Shown here: in pieces, positions 61,796-64,000 of the stretch
How positions within the stretch are numbered: the stretch's first letter is position 1
How the letters are laid out: the number at the start of each line of letters is the position of its first letter
Assembly (NCBI RefSeq): GCF_001469955.1
Contig: NZ_LOPU01000016.1
Coordinates: forward strand, 310,001 to 374,000
DNA length: 64,000 bases
Direction of reading: 5' to 3'
From: Haloprofundus marisrubri
GTDB lineage: Archaea > Halobacteriota > Halobacteria > Halobacteriales > Haloferacaceae
Position numbers and translations under genes: made by a program
The notes under the pieces: model-generated
Databases searched by the model: none
What the model was told of the DNA's origin: nothing
What the model saw: only the letters and a program-made list of their open reading frames with translations

Positions 61796-62742
61796 TAGCC
61801 GCTCTCCTCGACCGCGTTGCCGACCGATTCGACGCCGACCGGTCGGCGCTGTCGTACAGTCTGTACAGCGGCACCCGCGGCCCGACCGGCTACATCACGG
61901 TGTTCGTTTACGAATCGGAGAACCCGGTGGCTGTCTGTCGCTTCGCACGGTGGGACGACGCCGAAGTTCACGGCGAGTGGGAGCGCCTCACCCGTCTCCG
62001 TGACCTCGTCTCGTCGTCGGAACGCCTCCGAACGACCGTCGAGACCCCACTCGACGTCGAATACGTCGACGACACGCCCGTCATCTTCAAGGAGTTCCTC
62101 GGTGGGCAACCGGCGCACTACTCGTTTCGCCACTTCGACCAGTACGCGGAGACGTTTCTCTCGAACGCCACCGACTGGCTGGTCGCCTTCGCCGAGGGGA
62201 CCGTCGACGCCCGAACGTACGACTCGGCGGCGAAACGAGAACAGCTCTCGGCGTCGACGCTTCCCGGGTCGGACGCGTACGTCGAGCACTTCGCTACCGA
62301 CGACCAGTTCTTCCTCGGACCGACACACGGTGACTACGACGGCACGAACATCCTCGTCGGGTCGAACCTCGACGTGCGGTCGGTCATCGATTTCGAGTAC
62401 TTCCAGACCGACGGCGTTCCGCTCGTCGACCTGTTGAAGCTCATCATCGAGACCGCGCTGTACGTGTTCGACAGCTACACCGAGGCGACGAACCGCGCGT
62501 TCTTCCGGGACTGTCGGTTCTCGCGCGCAGTCGGACGATGTGTCTCGACGTACTGTTCGGGAGTCGGTATCGACGAACGTCGCTTCGTCGACGTGCTACC
62601 GTTGTATCCGGCGCTCAGACTCGGACCGACACCGAGAGCGGACCACACGCCGTGGAACCTGCGGTTCTATCGGCATCTCTACGATACGCTGTCGCTCACG
62701 GATGCTATCGTCTGGGCACCCGACTGCAAAAATAGTCGCTGA
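61792..62742 (+). CDS. APH-family kinase-like protein
   Basis: A 316-residue aminoglycoside-phosphotransferase/choline-kinase-fold protein. FLGPTHGDYDGTNILVG (HGDxxxxN, residues 179-186) is the catalytic loop, and SVIDFEYFQTDG (DFE at 200-202) replaces the DFG/DxE metal-binding motif. VIFKEFLGG near residue 100 could hold the ATP-linker. Targets could be a sugar or glycan. ATG overlaps the methyltransferase stop (ATGA), so they are translated together. The frame upstream is not conserved. Confidence 0.8.
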   Translation: MIAALLDRVADRFDADRSALSYSLYSGTRGPTGYITVFVYESENPVAVCRFARWDDAEVHGEWERLTRLRDLVSSSERLRTTVETPLDVEYVDDTPVIFKEFLGGQPAHYSFRHFDQYAETFLSNATDWLVAFAEGTVDARTYDSAAKREQLSASTLPGSDAYVEHFATDDQFFLGPTHGDYDGTNILVGSNLDVRSVIDFEYFQTDGVPLVDLLKLIIETALYVFDSYTEATNRAFFRDCRFSRAVGRCVSTYCSGVGIDERRFVDVLPLYPALRLGPTPRADHTPWNLRFYRHLYDTLSLTDAIVWAPDCKNSR

Positions 62743-62797
62743 GAGACCACGGGCCGTCGCCTCTGACGACCGTTCGGAATCTCGGCGGTGATGCGTC

Positions 62798-63934
62798 TCA
62801 GTCCAGCGGACCGCTCGTCGACATCTGGAGGTTGTCGAAGTAGAGCATGTTGTCGCTGGGCGAGGTGTCGCCGCCGCCGTGGTAGATGTTGAACCACAGC
62901 GTCTCTATCTTCAGGTCTTCGGTGTCACGGAACCGAACGTCGGTCTTCTCCATCGCCTGCTCGCCGTCTATCCACCCGCGGAGGATACCGTCGTTCTCGC
63001 CGGGGGTGTTGAGTTTGACGTAGCTGTCGATCTGGTAGTACTGACCGGGTTCGATGGTGCCGTCCCAGCCCCACCACTCGCCCCAGTTGTTCATATCCGC
63101 GTGGTAGCAGTAGAACGAGAGTTCGGCGCCGCCGCCGTCGGCCGGCATGAACGCCATTCGGGCGGACCAACCGTTCGTCCCGTCGGCGGCTCTGCCGCCC
63201 CAACCGGCGTTGTCGTAGGTGCCGGCGGGGCCGGGAAGCTTCCCACCGTCGGAGGTGACGTCGAAGCCGGGGTCCAGACGGAGGTAGTAGCGCGTCCAGA
63301 GTTCTTCGGGTTCCGACATGCCGTTGTCGCTGAAGTAGTACTTCATGTCGGTGCCGTAGTGGCTCCCCTCTTCGAGGTGGACCTGCAGCGCCGTGTCGGT
63401 GCGCGCTTTCTCGCCCTCGATGATGTCGTTCCACCCCGACTCGCTGACGTCGAACTTGTCGAGATACGAGTCGTCGGCGAAGTTGATTTTCACGTCGGCG
63501 TTGGTCGCCCCACCGGTGTCGCCGCGGCCGTCGTCGCTCCCGCCGGCCTCGCCGCTGGCGAGCGTCTGTACGCCGTTTGCCATCTGGACCTTGAGGGTGT
63601 TCTGGTCGGTTCGGAGCCACATGTCGCCGACCTGTGCGTTTTCGGGGTCCTGTTCCCGCGTCGGAACGCGGAAGCGGTTCTGCGCCGTCAGGTTGCCGAC
63701 TGTACCGCGCTGCGGCAGCGGCGCGAGGTTCCACTGCTCGCCGTCGCCGAGATATCGGTTGCCCGTGTCCATCGCCAGGAACTTCGCGCCGGCGGCCGGC
63801 GTGTACGAGTCGAGCTTCGATTCGACGTCACGAATCTCGACGTCTTTATCTATCTTCTTGAAATTCTCGTTTAGAGGTACGTTCCAGTCGGCGGTTCCTT
63901 TCTTCGGAGTGTTGTAGCCGTGATTTTGCGTCAT
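62798..63934 (-). CDS. PL14-like polysaccharide lyase domain protein with tail-fibre-like N-terminus
   Basis: A 378-residue protein. Residues about 170-378 match the polysaccharide lyase 14 jelly-roll: LWTRYYLRLDPGFDVTSDGGKLPG, GWSARMAFMPADGG, LSFYCYHADMNNWG, YQIDSYVKLNTPGENDGILRGWIDGE and LWFNIYHGGG. Residues 1-130 begin HGYNTPKKGTADWNVPLNENF and carry a long low-complexity middle, the style of haloarchaeal or viral tail-associated proteins; a GDTGG linker separates the halves. No signal peptide is present. The ATG lies at 63934, and the promoter is outside or near the window end. An alginate or glucuronan-like substrate is possible. Confidence 0.8.
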   Translation of the reverse strand: MTQNHGYNTPKKGTADWNVPLNENFKKIDKDVEIRDVESKLDSYTPAAGAKFLAMDTGNRYLGDGEQWNLAPLPQRGTVGNLTAQNRFRVPTREQDPENAQVGDMWLRTDQNTLKVQMANGVQTLASGEAGGSDDGRGDTGGATNADVKINFADDSYLDKFDVSESGWNDIIEGEKARTDTALQVHLEEGSHYGTDMKYYFSDNGMSEPEELWTRYYLRLDPGFDVTSDGGKLPGPAGTYDNAGWGGRAADGTNGWSARMAFMPADGGGAELSFYCYHADMNNWGEWWGWDGTIEPGQYYQIDSYVKLNTPGENDGILRGWIDGEQAMEKTDVRFRDTEDLKIETLWFNIYHGGGDTSPSDNMLYFDNLQMSTSGPLD

Positions 63935-64000
63935 AGATATGGGATGTTTTGTACGAAGTATTTCGAGTTACGCTGCCCGAACCGTTGCCTCGGACGCGCG

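Overview
The window comes from a haloarchaeon. GC content is high and the proteins are strongly acidic (Asp/Glu-rich). The genes are densely packed, with 4-11 nt start/stop overlaps and frequent GTG starts. Marker genes include a halobacterial-type gas-vesicle operon, the cdrL-cdrS-ftsZ2 cell-division locus, archaeal cobalamin genes (cobY, cbiZ, a UPF0284-type CobT) and Tat signal peptides on exported proteins. Gas vesicles plus this division locus would fit a Haloferacaceae-like or related euryarchaeal halophile, but the genus cannot be fixed from the sequence alone. No IS element, CRISPR array or rRNA was seen; the only RNA gene found is a tRNA-Tyr.

Layout. (1) 1-3130: the 3' end of a gas-vesicle operon, gvpH(partial)-gvpI-gvpJ-gvpK-gvpL-gvpM, with every stop and start touching. 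(2) 3192-12696: housekeeping and metabolic genes: a Bat-type HTH regulator, a lipoate-ligase-like protein, a peroxiredoxin, endonuclease IV, a methyltransferase, a Gly-Glu-repeat lipoprotein, a GH15 enzyme, an epimerase, a hot-dog protein and the tRNA thiolase NcsA. (3) 12832-14942: ftsZ2, cdrS and cdrL on the minus strand, with a striking inverted repeat at the cdrS-ftsZ2 promoter. (4) 15059-21212: tRNA-Tyr, oxidoreductases, an M24 peptidase and a secreted beta-helix protein. (5) 21485-27227: a seven-gene cobalamin assembly/salvage operon (HAD-cbiB-cobS-cobY-cobT-like-cobD-cbiZ). (6) 27252-31473: a DsrE-like protein, a micro-membrane protein, a DUF2071-like protein, an aldehyde dehydrogenase and an SDR. 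(7) 31650-36654: a second cobalamin operon (cbiA-glycosidase-cobA-cbiP) with an unexpected GH63-like glycosidase embedded in it. (8) 36651-41980: a formate dehydrogenase pair and two micro-membrane proteins. (9) 42156-45625: a MinD-like ATPase operon, an octamer tandem repeat, an HpcH/HpaI aldolase and an unknown protein. (10) 45622-50087: three Tat-exported surface proteins around a gene-poor, low-GC gap. (11) 50198-63934: a surface-glycan island: UDP-glucose dehydrogenase and sugar-nucleotidyltransferase (AglM/AglF-like), membrane proteins, two FemAB-like transferases, a GT/GH43-like beta-propeller protein, a Tat lipoprotein beta-helix, a methyltransferase-kinase pair and a PL14-like lyase domain protein.

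How the parts fit. The two cobalamin operons together cover a,c-amidation (CbiA), adenosylation (CobA), side-chain amidation (CbiP), aminopropanol arm supply and attachment (CobD, CbiB), GTP-dependent activation (CobY), base activation (CobT-like), condensation (CobS) and scavenging of incomplete corrinoids (CbiZ). No recognised phosphatase is present, which makes the leading HAD gene a candidate for that step. The last 14 kb looks like a module that makes UDP-glucuronate and builds, modifies and possibly trims a cell-surface or extracellular polysaccharide. FemAB-like aminoacyl/acyl transferases in an organism without murein, and a lyase-like protein with a tail-fibre-like N-terminus but no signal peptide, are the least expected parts. 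The best regulatory signal is the GTAAGAC cluster at the cdrS-ftsZ2 promoter.
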